NCBI GenBank assembly: GCA_037176845.1
Contig: JAYKXP010000103.1
Coordinates: forward strand, 62,001 to 126,000
Length of the DNA: 64,000 bases
DNA from: Paramarasmius palmivorus
Lineage: Eukaryota; Basidiomycota; Agaricomycetes; Agaricales; Marasmiaceae
Direction of reading: 5' to 3'
The notes beneath the pieces are model-generated. The model had not been told where the DNA came from. It did no database searches and worked only from the letters and a program-made list of their open reading frames with translations. The position numbers and the translations under genes are program-made. How positions within the stretch are numbered: position 1 is the first letter of the stretch; each line of letters begins with the position of its first letter. This document shows, one piece after another, positions 12,101 to 23,819 of the stretch.

Positions 12101-12583
12101 ACAATACATTCGTGGTCAGTATTGAGATTCTATACGCCAGACCAAATATTTCACGCACCATCCGATTTTGTCGTACCCATGAGTCTGTCTATTTTAGCCG
12201 ATTCCCTCTTCGCCGCTTCATTGAGTCTCTCTATGTCGACTCTTTTATTCTCCAGTTGAGACGTCAATTTTTCGAGTCGAGCTTGCGCTTTAACCGTCAT
12301 TTCCGACATCGAGAGCTTGTCGATATCATTTTGAAGCGATTGCGCTCTGTTGGATGCCCTGGTGCTCTGGGAGCGTAGGTTTCCGAGTTTTGCGCGGGCT
12401 TCAGCGAGCTCTGAGCGATCGTCGTTAGTATCTTGATACTTGAGCGCGAGCAGTGACAACACGAACCTGGCGGTACCGACAACGCGACTTGAACTTGCGT
12501 CCTGATCAGTAAAATGGGGGAGACTAAGATATCAATGGCTTACCATTTTTCTTCTTTTTAGAGGCTGCCTTCTTGCGGTGCAT
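9200..12583 (-). CDS. Large coiled-coil, poly-Glu protein, probably nuclear
   Basis: One reverse-strand gene starts at the ATG at 12583 (MHRKKAASKKKKN, lysine-rich) and runs through at least eight exons to a stop at 9200. In order: a coiled coil (DRSELAEARAKLGN...EKLTSQLENKRVDIERLNEAA, 12151-12462); a low-complexity segment with a bipartite basic stretch (KREHPAHEEGEANSKRPRM); a Ser/Pro/Gly-rich middle (10950-11760); a conserved-looking domain spread over small exons (SFTFSEIVEHIKVFADNPRY, PFDCWSDAIDLGVSK, YQYMVQRLRKG, SEKPYTQGKDV, THVYNGTMH, DFVCTTGALRDVIIAYLRS, KLREWTRKDARLGRLSGVL); then an acidic run of over 20 Glu (about 9835-9915), a KKKKRKR basic patch and a C-terminal helical region. 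A chromatin or transcription role fits but is inference. The junction between exons 1 and 2 is not resolved. Confidence 0.7.
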
Positions 12584-12815
12584 TGAGGTGGTGGTGGTAA
12601 ATGAGAAAGAGAGTGACGGTCACATAGTATGCAGCCCTTAAAAGAGACGCGCACCACATCGGCTCGGGAATTTTCCCAGGACTTTGGGCATCCGATTTCA
12701 CTTCAGCTAGACATTATCCAGTTCTCAGTTTTGACTGTGGTACCATTGGCCAATGTTTCCTCTATGAACGGCTCTTGGTATCCCTAGTTCGTGAGCCTAT
12801 GCAAGTGGAAGTAGC

Positions 12816-13488
12816 TTAAAAAAACTCAATCATGTTCCCCATCCGTCGTCGAACCCACACCATCCCAATGAGGAAGGTCCTACCAATAACGAAACCACGA
12901 GCTAAACCACGGCTGTTCCTGACAATATAAAAGTGACATTTTGACATAAACGGGTAGTCCGCACTGGCACCTTGAATGTACGTGTAATCTAAATATACTA
13001 TAAACGTTGCTAAATACGGTGCTTTTCTCGGAAACGGCACGAATATAATCGCTGTTTCCGCCGTCTTTCTTCCAATTGTTTTTCCAGTTCCTCAGTACCG
13101 CATGAGTGCAGCTGTATACGCTTCCTACAGGAAAAGGTTGAGCGCAATGACCATTAAGACTACCCAATCTCACCTTTCTCGATACTGCGCTGCTTTCGCC
13201 AGGACTTTGGCTCGGTTACGATTATAATAGTTCCGGGCATTCGTGCGAGCACTGTCTCGCTTCGTAGCTGGCAGTGATTTGTGTATCGCGTGTACAGGAA
13301 GATCCCCAAGGTATTCTGTGGGCTTGGACTGTGACGGAGAGACTTCCATACGGGTTTTTGAAACAATTGCTTTCTGGAGTAAGGATGTTGGGGGAGAGGA
13401 CATGGAGCCGCTTGCCATGCGAAATTGACTCGATGTCAGAGCGTCCTTCGCGTGTTCTATAGGTCCATTTAGTCCACGTTGTTCTCAT
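12816..13488 (-). CDS. Small gene with Arg-rich NRxK helix motif, model uncertain
   Basis: A reverse exon (13170-13418) contains RTNARNYYNRNRAKVLAKAAQ, the basic repeat-like motif seen in many small uncharacterised mushroom proteins. Downstream frames (RNWKNNWKKDGGNSDYIRA; ADYPFMSKCHFYIVRNSRG; stop near 12816) are collinear and probably further exons. Function unknown. Confidence 0.4.
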
Positions 13489-13702
13489 GTCTAGTCATGT
13501 TCGGCTACGTACCTTCTCTTTCAGGTTCGTCGTTGGATACGAGCTTCTTGGTAACGTCCATAAAACGCATGGCCTCCGCTTGGGTATCGTTAAGCTTAAG
13601 AAGAACAAATGGGTTCATGCTCACTGTTGTCCAGCTCCTGGTACTCCTTCTTCTGGAACGAATACAAGATAGGTGTGACCCTAGCTAAGGAAGGATCGTG
13701 AG

Positions 13703-14642
13703 TCAAAAGTCAACCACTAACAAGAAAATGTTACATTTAGAGGTCTTGATACGGGGGCCCTGAACTACTGAACTGATTCGAGAAGTTTGCGGTGAAATCC
13801 ACTCGCGGAAGAGTGCTCTTGCAGGCTTGTATTGGTGTGCCGTGTTGAATTGTCGCCAGTTAGTGGGAAGCTTGGGAGAGAAGCGGGCCTGAAGTAGGGT
13901 TGTGTCATTGAATATATCGTCGGAAGAAGCAGGCGACGGCGGATCTGAAGGCGGTAGAGGGGAGTTGGGGTCATAATCAGGTATATCCATTGCTCTTGGA
14001 GTGGAAGTCAAGCACCAAGACACAACTGGGAGTTGCGTGGAAAGAATATAATTTCAGGCAACCGTATTTCACGTGCAATCCGGTATTGAACGTCAGGGTA
14101 CGCAAGTACTAAGGTTTCGTAGATATCATGGATGTAGACGCATTCTCCCTGAATGTCTGGTCAGCAGTGCCCAACAGAGAAACAAAGTAAAACGCACTTG
14201 ATCTTCCGACGCCTTTCTTTTGCTTTCTCTGCCAGCTTCTCTCTATTGCGCTCGCGCCATTCTCGTTGTTGCATTTGCTTCTTCCGTTTGTGGTAGTCCC
14301 TTTCGGGAGCGTCCAACGAAGCTATCTTTGCTCTCTGCGCCGCGCTGCGCAGGCAAAATTGTTCCCGTTTGGCCTCCCGATTCCTTTATTACCGTATCAG
14401 CATCAAATAATGTATCCCACTCTCCAATCTCGTACCTTTCATAACTCTTGCGGGCTGTGATTCAGGTTTTGCCACCGTCGTCGGCCCTTCTTGCGTATGG
14501 GAATCAAGATTTCGTATATTTCCTTCTCGTTGTGTCCTTTCCCTTTCAAGAAGTCGATTTCATCGGCACCCTGTAGGTCGTAACGTTGTTCGCGGTAGAG
14601 AGACATCGCCGGTGTTGAAAAGAAGCCTGATGATGATGACAA
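13703..14642 (-). CDS. Small Arg-rich NRxK-motif protein, multi-exon
   Basis: Three collinear reverse blocks look coding. The first is MSLYREQRYDLQGADEIDF...GHNEKEIYEIL (14439-14642). The second is a basic helix LDAPERDYHKRKKQMQQ then EWRERNREKLAEKAKERRRK (about 14195-14310, ending at a GTGCGT donor). The third is MDIPDYDPNSPLPPSDPPSP...TNWRQFNTAHQY (13703-13990). The order may represent one gene or two adjacent ones. The middle block shares its motif with the 12.8-13.5 kb and 16.1-16.7 kb genes, so these look like members of one local family. Function unknown. Confidence 0.4.
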
Positions 14643-14736
14643 ATATCACTTTCGCTCTTACCTCCACCATTGGTTCGTGCCACTACTCTTGAGCACCCCA
14701 CTCTTCTTACTTTCACCAGAGCACTTCAATTTTGGC

Positions 14737-15216
14737 ATGGAATCATTCGCAGGACTTCAAAATCTCGAACCACGTTCTGGTTCTGGAGGTAAGGTGGCCT
14801 GATTGTTACTATTTTTGTTCTAAGGCTCAATTTCAACGCCAGGAAACCCTCAATCGTCACCTTCAGTGAACAACAATGTAGTAGACAAGCTTAACAATAC
14901 CGAAGATCCACCAGACCAAAGGCCTCTCAGCCGAGCAGAGGACAATGAGCCCGAACTCACACCTGACAATAGTATGTAGAACTCTGATACTCTATTGGTG
15001 GTCTTCTAGGCTAACGTGTAAATAGTCAAGCTCACCGTCACCGTAGCTGAACAACAAACATTGATCCGTTGTCTTTTTACCACTCTTCAGATGATGAAAA
15101 CACAGATGTACCTCATCAAGGCCGAGAAGGAAATGATGGAGACTGAGAACAAGGCCCTTGTGGAGGAGAATACGCACCTGGAGCAGTTAGTTCAGCGCAT
15201 GGTACGCCGACACTGA
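14737..15216 (+). CDS. Small coiled-coil protein, 123 aa
   Basis: Three exons (14737-14788, 14843-14971, 15026-15216) splice with GTAAGG and GTATGT donors and CAG/TAG acceptors to 372 nt, an intact frame. The product begins MESFAGLQNLEPRSGSG, has an acidic Ser/Pro-rich middle (DPPDQRPLSRAEDNEPELT) and ends in a strongly helical heptad region (LQMMKTQMYLIKAEKEMMET, ALVEENTHLEQLVQRM) with a leucine-zipper-like pattern. No DNA-binding basic region precedes it. It lies in a gap between reverse-strand genes. Function unknown; dimerisation is likely. Confidence 0.65.
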
Positions 15217-16142
15217 AACAGGAAGACGCTATACGATTTCTTCATGATTTCTTCAAAGAAAAGCATATCTTTAACGAGTTCATTTGTACTTTCATCTTGG
15301 GCAATGTGTATAGGAAGCGTACGATATGAAGTTCACGGGTACCGAAATTCATTCTTGTACTATCTTTATGCCACACCTCAAAACTGGAATAATATGAGAC
15401 GTATCTTCGTATATGCTGAGATGTGAAACCTGGTTGTGTATTGGACACCAATTGGGGGTCCGAAGGCATTCAAGAAGTTTGTGCGTTCTAATGACAGAAA
15501 TTCGCCACGCGCTATCCTTGCTATCATCTTCTTTGTGTCCCTCGACTGTCATTGGACATAATATTGACTTCTTTATCAATGGTAGTAGTCTACTCATCAA
15601 TTGCACTTGTATCCGGACGGCCTGGAGTGGGTTGGTGCAAGGGAGTGCACTGTTGCGCAAGATTGTGATTGCCATGAAGCAGATAACAGAAGGCCCGAGT
15701 ACACATATATGTTCGAGTTAATTGAGCATATGAGAACATGCAACTCCCAACCGCATACGCCGTTCAAAAACCCTCAAACAGGCTTCAGAGATCTCAAAGA
15801 ATGATATATGCCTCTCGATGCCTCAATTTGAATGTACTTCAGCTAATTAATAGCCTAGGAATCGACAAGGGGCCTTTGCGTGGATACGTCGCATCTATTG
15901 AATGACGAACATCTAGATTGCCTCTGATGGACATCGGGTATTCTACATGTGATATTTCAGTGTTTTCCGAGTTGTATCGTTTTAGATCTCAGAGGTCAAG
16001 CATCGCAGAATCTTGCCAGAATGAGAATCTCACCAGAATAAGAATCTTACCGCCCGTGTGACTTTCGAGTGTGACGTTTTTCATCCTCTTTGTCTCTTCC
16101 TCCACACAACCATTACTTCACGAACACCATTACTTCGCTCTG
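15217..16142. other. Intergenic, no gene seen
   Basis: Open frames on both strands overlap each other, lack motifs and do not join through introns. Confidence 0.4.
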
Positions 16143-16698
16143 ATGACCAAAATCACAGAACAGGCTCGACAAGCAAACAAAGTAGCTTGTGCTAGTTATC
16201 GTTCTCGGTAAGGAAACTACACCAATTAGGGTTGCCTATTCCCATGTGTCATTTTGCAGGCACCTGGAGGAGACCAGACGGCGTGCTAGGGAGCGAATGC
16301 GGAGGAAGCGCGGAACACCCAGGTGAGTCATGGAGTGATAAAACTTATACCAATTTCCTGACACACTCTTTCGTAGCATGCGCTTCCGACACGCGGGTAA
16401 AGCAAACCTTCAACCCCCAAAGTATCGTCATAAAGAGAGTCAACAGTACGTGCCAGAGATTCTATCTGGATTTTAATCTTAATACTACACTCCCAGAGAT
16501 GCTGCTGAGACCTTTCGTCCTGCATCCTCGCCTGAGCACAATCCCGGGCAACTGAAGCCGTCACAGAATGTAGGACACAGCACCCCCCCATTGGTTCTCA
16601 AGTTTAGGGCAACTACGGGGAGCAGTTACACATCATCCACTCCCGTTCTCCATTCATCCAGCACACAGAATCGGGTTTTCATCCATTACAACCACTAG
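16143..16698 (+). CDS. Small basic protein with Arg-rich helix, 132 aa
   Basis: Four exons (16143-16207, 16260-16322, 16377-16445, 16497-16698) sum to 399 nt with canonical GT-AG introns of 51-54 nt. The protein starts MTKITEQARQANKVACASYR, continues into RHLEETRRRARERMRRKRG, a basic helix of the kind shared with neighbours at 12.8-14.6 kb, and ends in a Ser/Thr/Pro-rich tail. A nucleic-acid-binding role is plausible from composition only. Confidence 0.6.
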
Positions 16699-16775
16699 AT
16701 TATCAATGTACCAGTATGATATTTACATGAGCTCTAATGAATTCAAGTACCGGAAGCGCCAGACGGAAGCATAAT

Positions 16776-18474
16776 TCATTCTTTAGTGAGTGTACTAGAA
16801 TCTGGATTATCAAGTAAATGAGTAAGCTCTTCGAGGGAAACGGAGCTGGAGGCAGCTAGGCGAGAGCGTAACCCTTGAATAATCGCGTCCGCCTCATTCT
16901 TTGCTTGAGAGAGTGCATCTTTTTCTTCTGCCAGTCTTTGCATGTCCATACGCTGATTGGCGACCTCAAGTTCAAGCTGCAAGACATCCTTGCGGCGAGA
17001 ACTAACGAGGCCAGCAAACATCTTGTGTACGATTGCATTGATGTCATTCACCGGTCCAGGAGCTTCCCTGCGAAGACGGCGGTTGGCAAAATGGGTATAT
17101 TCATGACGTCCTGTCGGCATTTGAGCAGCCAAATACAGCCAGCAGCCAGTTTCATCGGCGGTCTCCTCAGCCTGAGATACACATTCATCAGCTCCCACCT
17201 AGAGAAATTTCAGGAATAGGGCACTTACCAAGCGTATGACAGCTTGCATTTTCTCGTTGAACTTTTTGTTACAGTCGGCCCACGTCGGAAGAATCTTGAG
17301 TTGGGGTACTTTGCGCGTAACCTCTGTAGAGAAACTGGTTATCAGAATTAAAAGTACAGCAAAAACGGCGACCAACAGACCCCATCGTTCAGAGCCTCGC
17401 TTGGAGCCATCGACCAAACCGTAGACAGGGTTTGACTTGCTTGGTCTTATTCGCTGCTCTCCGGGCTGCGTTAGTGGCGGGCGCTTTCGATGTCGTCTTG
17501 GACTGGTGGCGGGATTCGCGATAATTGTAATGGCCTGGGAGGTAGAGGGAGAGCTTGGGGCAGATCCGAAGGCAAGCCCGCCAGGTATGGGCGTGTCTCC
17601 GGGGGTAATTACTTGCGAGACATTCGTCATGTTCCCCGGTAGAGACAATGTATTTACTGAAGGAGATAAATATTGGGTCCATTCTCAGTAAATGACAACT
17701 TACGATCCTGGCCATGCTCAATACTGAACGTCCTCACAGCCGGAGTATCACTTGGGACTGTCACAATGGTAGTAATCAGAATCAACAGGTGAAATATCGT
17801 GTAATGGTGTGCTTACGCGGCGTATGAGATACTGAGCTTGGAAATATGAAGTCCATCCGTCCTTGTGGTCTGGTTTGAAGCACTATTGCTTGAGTAGAGG
17901 AATCTATTAGTGCATTGTAATGTTTACTGTTGTAATTCTTACCATTCCGAGGGCTGAATATCTCTGAGACGGGTTGCTGTTCGGGCACGGCTAGTAAACT
18001 GCTGGACTATTGGCAAAAAATTAAGGTGTTGGATAAATTAGGAGGTGAACGACGTACAAGGGAGTCTCCATTAGCTGTAGGTGACGGAATACTTTGAGAG
18101 GGCAGATTCTAAGGAGCGGTGAGTTGCTATTCGGCCAAGATATTGTGGAGTAACCATACCATTGACTCAGGGCGGTCATCCGACGGTGAATGTGTATTGG
18201 GCCTAGTTTGTTGTGCTGCCTCATTCAGCTGCGCTTGCCGTATTTCTCGAGCCTAGGAGTGATGTCAAAGACCATGGGTGAACAAAAAGATATGCAGACG
18301 TACCATCTGAAGCCTTTTTGCACGTTTGGCACTTCCGCTATGATCAGGACAGTCGACTCGGTAGTGTCGGTCAGGCCCAGTGCACTTTTGACAAATTTGA
18401 CGCCGCGGGCCGTGTGTAATAGACGTTGCTTTGCGAGGTGAGCGGCGAATATCGGCGGCGTCAGGATTAAGCAT
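16776..18474 (-). CDS. Single-pass membrane coiled-coil protein
   Basis: The ATG at 18474 opens a gene of about eight exons. Exon 1 (to about 18303) has two Cys pairs in CQKCTGPDRHYRVDCPDH, a possible zinc-binding element. Further short exons read AREIRQAQLNEAAQQ, LPSQSIPSPTANGDS, VPEQQPVSEIFSPRN and DSSTQAIVLQTRPQG. The large exon (17199-17690) is Ser/Pro-rich then basic (RRHRKRPP), followed by one transmembrane segment (WGLLVAVFAVLLILITSF). Beyond it lies a luminal or cytosolic domain (VPQLKILPTWADCNKKFNEK...) and a C-terminal coiled coil (DVLQLELEVANQRMDMQRL) to the stop at 16776. Its start lies only 45 bp from the divergent KDZ frame. Function unknown. Confidence 0.6.
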
Positions 18475-18519
18475 GGTGGAAGTGAAAAGGAGAGCTCCTG
18501 CGATGACTAAGCAACGCTA

Positions 18520-21500
18520 ATGTGCTCTTCCCCACATTCTCCCGACTCCAGAGCACCAGTGGTATCAAGCTCGGAGGACGAATACCAGCCCACCAGCGCC
18601 CCGGTACTCGAGTTTAGCGATTCAGAGGAGACATGGCTTCGAAGCCCGACCAAAAGCTTCAAGCGTCGTTTCCAAGGACGACGAAACAAGCATCATAAGA
18701 AAGTGAAGGTAGCTGCGACTCCGGAAATTGCATTCCAGACTGAGGCGAATGTCAATTTGCCCAATGATGCACCGTTTGTGGAAGAAAACAACACGGGCAA
18801 CTCCACACTGGAGGATCACAGTGATCTTGCTGGCGAAGACGACAACTTTGAGCGATATGTTCGCATGGTGGACGCAGGGTGCCTCGGTTACGATCGCATT
18901 GGACGGCATTTATACGTCGTGCAGGGTTGGGATAGTGCGAAGCAGGAGGGACAGGTGAGAAGACGATATGCCCCAGTACATGGCAGCTGATGATAATCCA
19001 CACAACAGGAAATTTGGTATCACATGGAAGCCCGCCTTGTCGGAACAGGTATCCGCGTAACATGTCTCTGCCCCGAGGGAAGAATGCAGGCTCAGGAATG
19101 CATTCATCAAGAGTTCTATCTTGAATTCCGTGATTTGAGACCACTTTTTAAACCCCACTGCGAACATTCTATGGTACGAGGTGATGTGAAGATAACAAGC
19201 CAGGAACGTATATGTTCTTTAAAACGCAACAGATGGCGCTGTAGTGATGTTTTGGCACGAAACAGTGGTGCATGGGCAGACGGAACGGTGCTTATGCGTT
19301 TCTCTGTTGAAAGGCGTTGAATGGAGCGTCTCAACAATTCGTGAGTCGTTATATACGAAGGACTAGAGAATTGGCTGGGGTGCATTGAGGTGTTCGAAGA
19401 CAAGGAAAAGAGATGAACTGCTTACACATACAACGAGCACGGAAATTCTTGGGAGAAGTGTTGGGTACAAGTTTATCAGACGAGCTTCGCGACAGTGAGC
19501 TTGCCCACAGTGGCGGACAAACTGGAGTCCACAGTAGTTTTTGTGCCTTGACAGAAAATCAGAAGATAATTGTATCGGCAGAACAAGGAGCTTAACACCA
19601 GCGAGCGTGCAGTTGTTAACCCAAAAAGGTTTTAGCGTGTCGTTCTACCAATACTCCCCCGCCTTGGGCAAGGCTTGCCTACAGATCCTCTTGCGATATT
19701 ACACACGACCTATCCGGCAGCCACGTTCCATAATTTGTTGGCGCTCACATCAGATAGGTTCTGGTACTGCCTGCGGAAACCGTGCCTGCTATGATCCTTC
19801 AGGGAACAAGAAACGCCGAGAATGCCTTAATCTATAACCTTGACCGGATACCAGGGAGGCGACCGTTAGAGTTGCAATGCATGCCCTTCCTGTTTTGAGG
19901 CAAAGCGTCACCATAGTATATTGGTCCGAAACACCGAGACGTAGGAATCTTCAACTACATAACAATGTCTTACTTCAACCACGAACCTCTTGGGACGAAT
20001 ACACTAGTCGGTTTTGCCTGCAGCGAGACTCCCGTTTGCCGCATGCGTCCAGTCTATGGGAGGATATATCAGGGCCGGGGGTTTAAAATTTGTTGGAGAT
20101 GACCTTTTTCGAGTGCTATTGGTTGCTTATGCGTACACTGCATCTTTTTTAGTGCATGATATGAAGTGTCCACAGGTGTGGGGACATGCCAGAAACTGTT
20201 CAATCTGGGCGGGTGTCCTTTTTGTGACCTTGCCGTTTCAGGTAAAAAGCACCTTTAAAGATTGCTTGAAAGCCACCACCAATCTTGGAAAACAGTCACT
20301 CGTTTCGCGAAGACGGTACCTCAAGAGCCAACAGTGGATTCCATTGACAACCAAAAGGGCGATTAAAACCCTTCGCAAAAGCATTTATATCTTTGCTAAG
20401 AGGCAGTTAGCAATAGGGTACCAGAGAGCAGGTTAAAACTTCGGCCAGAAAGCGACTCAGAGGTTGGTGGCGGTGAAGGTAAAAGGTTGAAGGTGTTGAG
20501 GCTAAAAGAGGAAAGTGTTAGCTTCCTTCACAGAGAGGTTAAGAATAATTGCACCTGCTGTGGCGGAGACACTCGCTTACGCACTTGGCCAGGCAGTCAA
20601 TCAAATCGTATCGCAAGCTATCGAAAAATTACTCGGTGCTCGCATTGAACAGGTTAGCCACAAGTGGTTTCGTGCATTTAACATGTCTAACGTACACCTT
20701 AGCCTGTGGCGGAGGAATTCTGCCATCCTGATGGTTGAACGAGAATACCATTAGAGAAACTGCAAGCTTTGTCAAAGATCGACGTAAAGAACGGCAAGCA
20801 CCTCGTGGACATAACCAGCTTGCTGTTTGGTGATTGAGGGGGGAGTTACGCCTACAAGGGAATGTTTCCTCGGGCATATTTATGATCATTTGTGTAGATG
20901 GATGTGTGCACGTGCAGAAGAAAGTTTTGAATGGACTCAGCGGGGTCAATTAGAACGTTTGGGCGAAAAAATGAGGCCAAAACGGTGTTGAGGACCCTGG
21001 CGGAAAAAGGTATGCGCCTCACATTTGCAAATTTGAAATCCGGTGTTCGCTAATTGACCTTCAGCAGACTGGATGCTACTATAGCCTCCCTCAAATTTTC
21101 GCGTCCCCACCCTCCCGGCCCAAAGGTATCCACATCTGGCAGGGGAATGAGCGGCCAGAACAAGGCGGTATGCGAGGAGAAAAATGTTTATTCGAAATAT
21201 TACTCGACTTATGGCGAGCGACGATTGGACTGGAGGCAAAATAATGTTGTGCAAAGGTGGTGTACGCATAGCATCTGCTTTTTTTACGGTTTTTTTATTT
21301 TATTTTTTTTTTTACCAATTGCATACCTCAGGGTGAAGGACGAAAAAAAACCGATGTCTTCTCCGCCCCCATGCTCACGATGAAAAAAATGGCCCAAAGC
21401 CCCCAAGGCGCGTGATATACGACATTCCCGCCCTGTGCATTAGGGACCGTATTGTGTTAAAATGAACTCCCGGGAACAGAATTCTTTTCAAAAACTCAGT

Positions 21501-21793
21501 TTCTGGTTGATGGATTTCATGCAAAGGGGAACATACCAAATTGTTCCCTCTGCTGTTCGTTTTCCTCTCGACATACACCAGAGACGGAATTGCCTCGCTG
21601 TCCCCAAGTAAATTCAAAGTGCGGCCCACCGTGTGGAAACAGTGGGGGGGATAGGGGAGGATTAGAAAAAGGCGAGTGCATGAGTTATATGCGGCAAAAA
21701 TCGCGCCCATCCCTGTATACCGAAAGGTGTTTCTGTCAATCTGGAATTCGTCTTAGAAATTCGAAGTGTGCTGTTTGGTATGAGCATATGTGA
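18520..21793 (+). pseudogene. KDZ-type transposon protein (CxC/SWIM plus KDZ transposase), frame-disrupted
   Basis: The order of motifs is that of mushroom KDZ (Kyakuja-Dileera-Zisupton) proteins, often mis-annotated as HMG-domain protein 3. There is a Ser/Glu-rich N-terminus (18520-18954), an intron, then a SWIM-like CxC...CxH (CLCPEGRMQAQECIH) near 19070. A second zinc-like CLHIQRARKFLGE lies near 19420. Next come DEYTSRF and CSETPVCRM (about 20000-20050) and KFVGDDLFRVLLVAYAY. The transposase core follows: KYYSTYGERRL (about 21195), WCTHSIC (about 21260), FFSKTQFLVDGFHAKGN (about 21480) and VNSKCGPPCGNSGG with SYMRQK (about 21610-21695). These lie in several different frames, with apparent one-base insertions (for example an extra C and an extra G near 19990). 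Either a dead element or a copy damaged by consensus errors. No terminal repeats were found. Confidence 0.8.
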
Positions 21794-23720
21794 AAACCAA
21801 TCTTCCCCCATAGTATATTGTGTAATGGGGGGAAAAATGAGTCGTCGAAAACAAAGGGGTCCCCACCCATCTGGACGTTAACACGGGTAAGTTAAAAACA
21901 TCGAAACGACCGCTCCCCCCTAGGAGGGACACATACCATCAGATACCCAATTTAAAACTCGACGTCATTCTCCTGAATCGAATAATAGAGTACTGCACAT
22001 TGATCCCTACCGAGCCTGGGCTTGCCTTCAAAGTATTTCAAAACCAAGTGAGAAATCCGGGTGCATTCCGGGTTTAAAAAGTTGATGTTAAAACGGAAAA
22101 GGGTAAAACCAGGTGCAGTGTTGCTGCAAAATAGTGATTTTATAATAAGTAACCCTTAGTCCTCCCCAAACACGAGAATAGAGGGATCCAGAGCTCAGTA
22201 GAGGTAGTTACTGACCTTGGGATACCTTGGAGAATGTGCAGGCATTTGTTACGAATAGAATGAGGAAAAAGAAAGCAAGTTAGGCTCCCGTGACAGTGAC
22301 ACTACATCACAGGCCAAGGGCCCGCACGTGCTATGACCACGGTGGCACTCGGCAAACGACGAGGAAACGACTTAAAGGAAACGACACTATCTTATCCTAT
22401 AGCAGGGAAACGGAAGAAAGGGTAAGCCCGCTCGTTAATGGTATCTTTCATAGCCCTATACCCCTGCCCCCAGGTTCACCGGAGAAACATTACGATGCCA
22501 GTCAAGATGAAAGAATTACATATACAAAGAATGGCAATTACGATTTGCATTGGGAGAACAATAATGACCCCTTAAACTACGCTATGAAACAATTAATATT
22601 AAGTAGTGGTGCAGACATGCTGTTCAAACCGGATCAGGCAGGGCCCCAAAGAAAATAGCGAAAAACCTAAAAAAACGAACCCCTTCCACATCCCCTGTAG
22701 AAGACAAAAGGCATTTTTCCAGGATCGGGGCCCAAGGAAAGGCGAATTGAAGGGGGGGGCGGGCCCGATATTCGGTAAACAAGGGATACTCCCCCCCAAA
22801 GAGTAATCCGCTTGCCCCCCAATGCCATCCCCTTGGGGTCGTTGATAAATGAAATGCCCCGATAATAACCCGTTTGTCCCCCCCCCCTCCCCTAAAAGGA
22901 GGAGTAAAAAAAAAAAATGTTTTCTCTGTTGATGATGAAGGTGCTTCCAATTCGACATCCCCCCCCTTGGGGGAAAAAATCCCCGTACTGTCGTATGAGC
23001 ATGCCAGAGTTGGCCCAACGAATCGTAGTGGACATCCTTGACACCAGGGGTCTCCCGTGCGCAATATTTTGTGTTTGGGGGGCTTTTTTCACCTCCCTGA
23101 AGCGTGATGAACCCCCAAATCGACTGGTGGACTCATAGTGGGGTAAAAAAAGCGCGTGACAAGGAGGGTCCCCCGGGGCTTTCATTCTGAGATCAGGGAT
23201 ATGTCCAGTTGGGGGCGGGAAAAAAGCCATGCAACCCCCAGCAATAGCAACATCGGGAATGATAGATGTTACCAGAAACCTCTCATGCTTGGATAACCAA
23301 AGTGGAAGAAAGTCGACCCCCCTGTGAGGAATGGGAGGAAAAAAGGATGTTTTCAGGAAAGGTCAGGGCGGGTTTTTTTTGAAACAAGTCCCCCCCCTCC
23401 ATGTGATATTCCAAATCGTCCATTCTCGGCAGTCCAAACGCTGGAAAAAGGGTTTTGAAATGGAGCAAGCAGTAGGCCCCCCAAATATAAAAAGACGGTG
23501 TCCCCCCATTACACAGTAAGATGTGAATTCACGCAACGACCGGCACACTTTTTCTATTCCGAATAAAAAAAACAATGGTGCGGCGGCCACATCCCATTCG
23601 CAGATGTTTTTTTTTACCCGCCATTGGTTGATCCTGGGAATTTGTTTTAGAGTCTTGGGGGGAGAGAAAAGCAAAGGGCATGACGGTGACAGCGGGGGGG
23701 AGAAAAAATAATTTTGAAGG
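21794..23720. other. Homopolymer-inflated sequence, no reliable gene
   Basis: Runs of 7-10 C, G, A or T recur every few tens of bases (22755, 22880, 22905, 22960, 23390, 23610, 23695). Several open frames are products of Gly/Pro homopolymers. Any gene here would be unreadable as given. Parts could be the 3' flank of the KDZ element. Confidence 0.55.
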
Positions 23721-23819
23721 GGTATTTAAGGGAGCTGGGGATTCTCAACATCACGCCGTGTTTGAAGACAAGTTTTCTTAGTTATAGTAAATGAGGTTTT
23801 CTCTGCGCGAGGTGCTGGA

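Noticed and set aside
22599..23230. Several overlapping frames of 110-146 codons in the homopolymer-rich block
   Set aside because: They consist of Gly/Pro/Phe runs created by long homopolymers, have no motifs and overlap on both strands.
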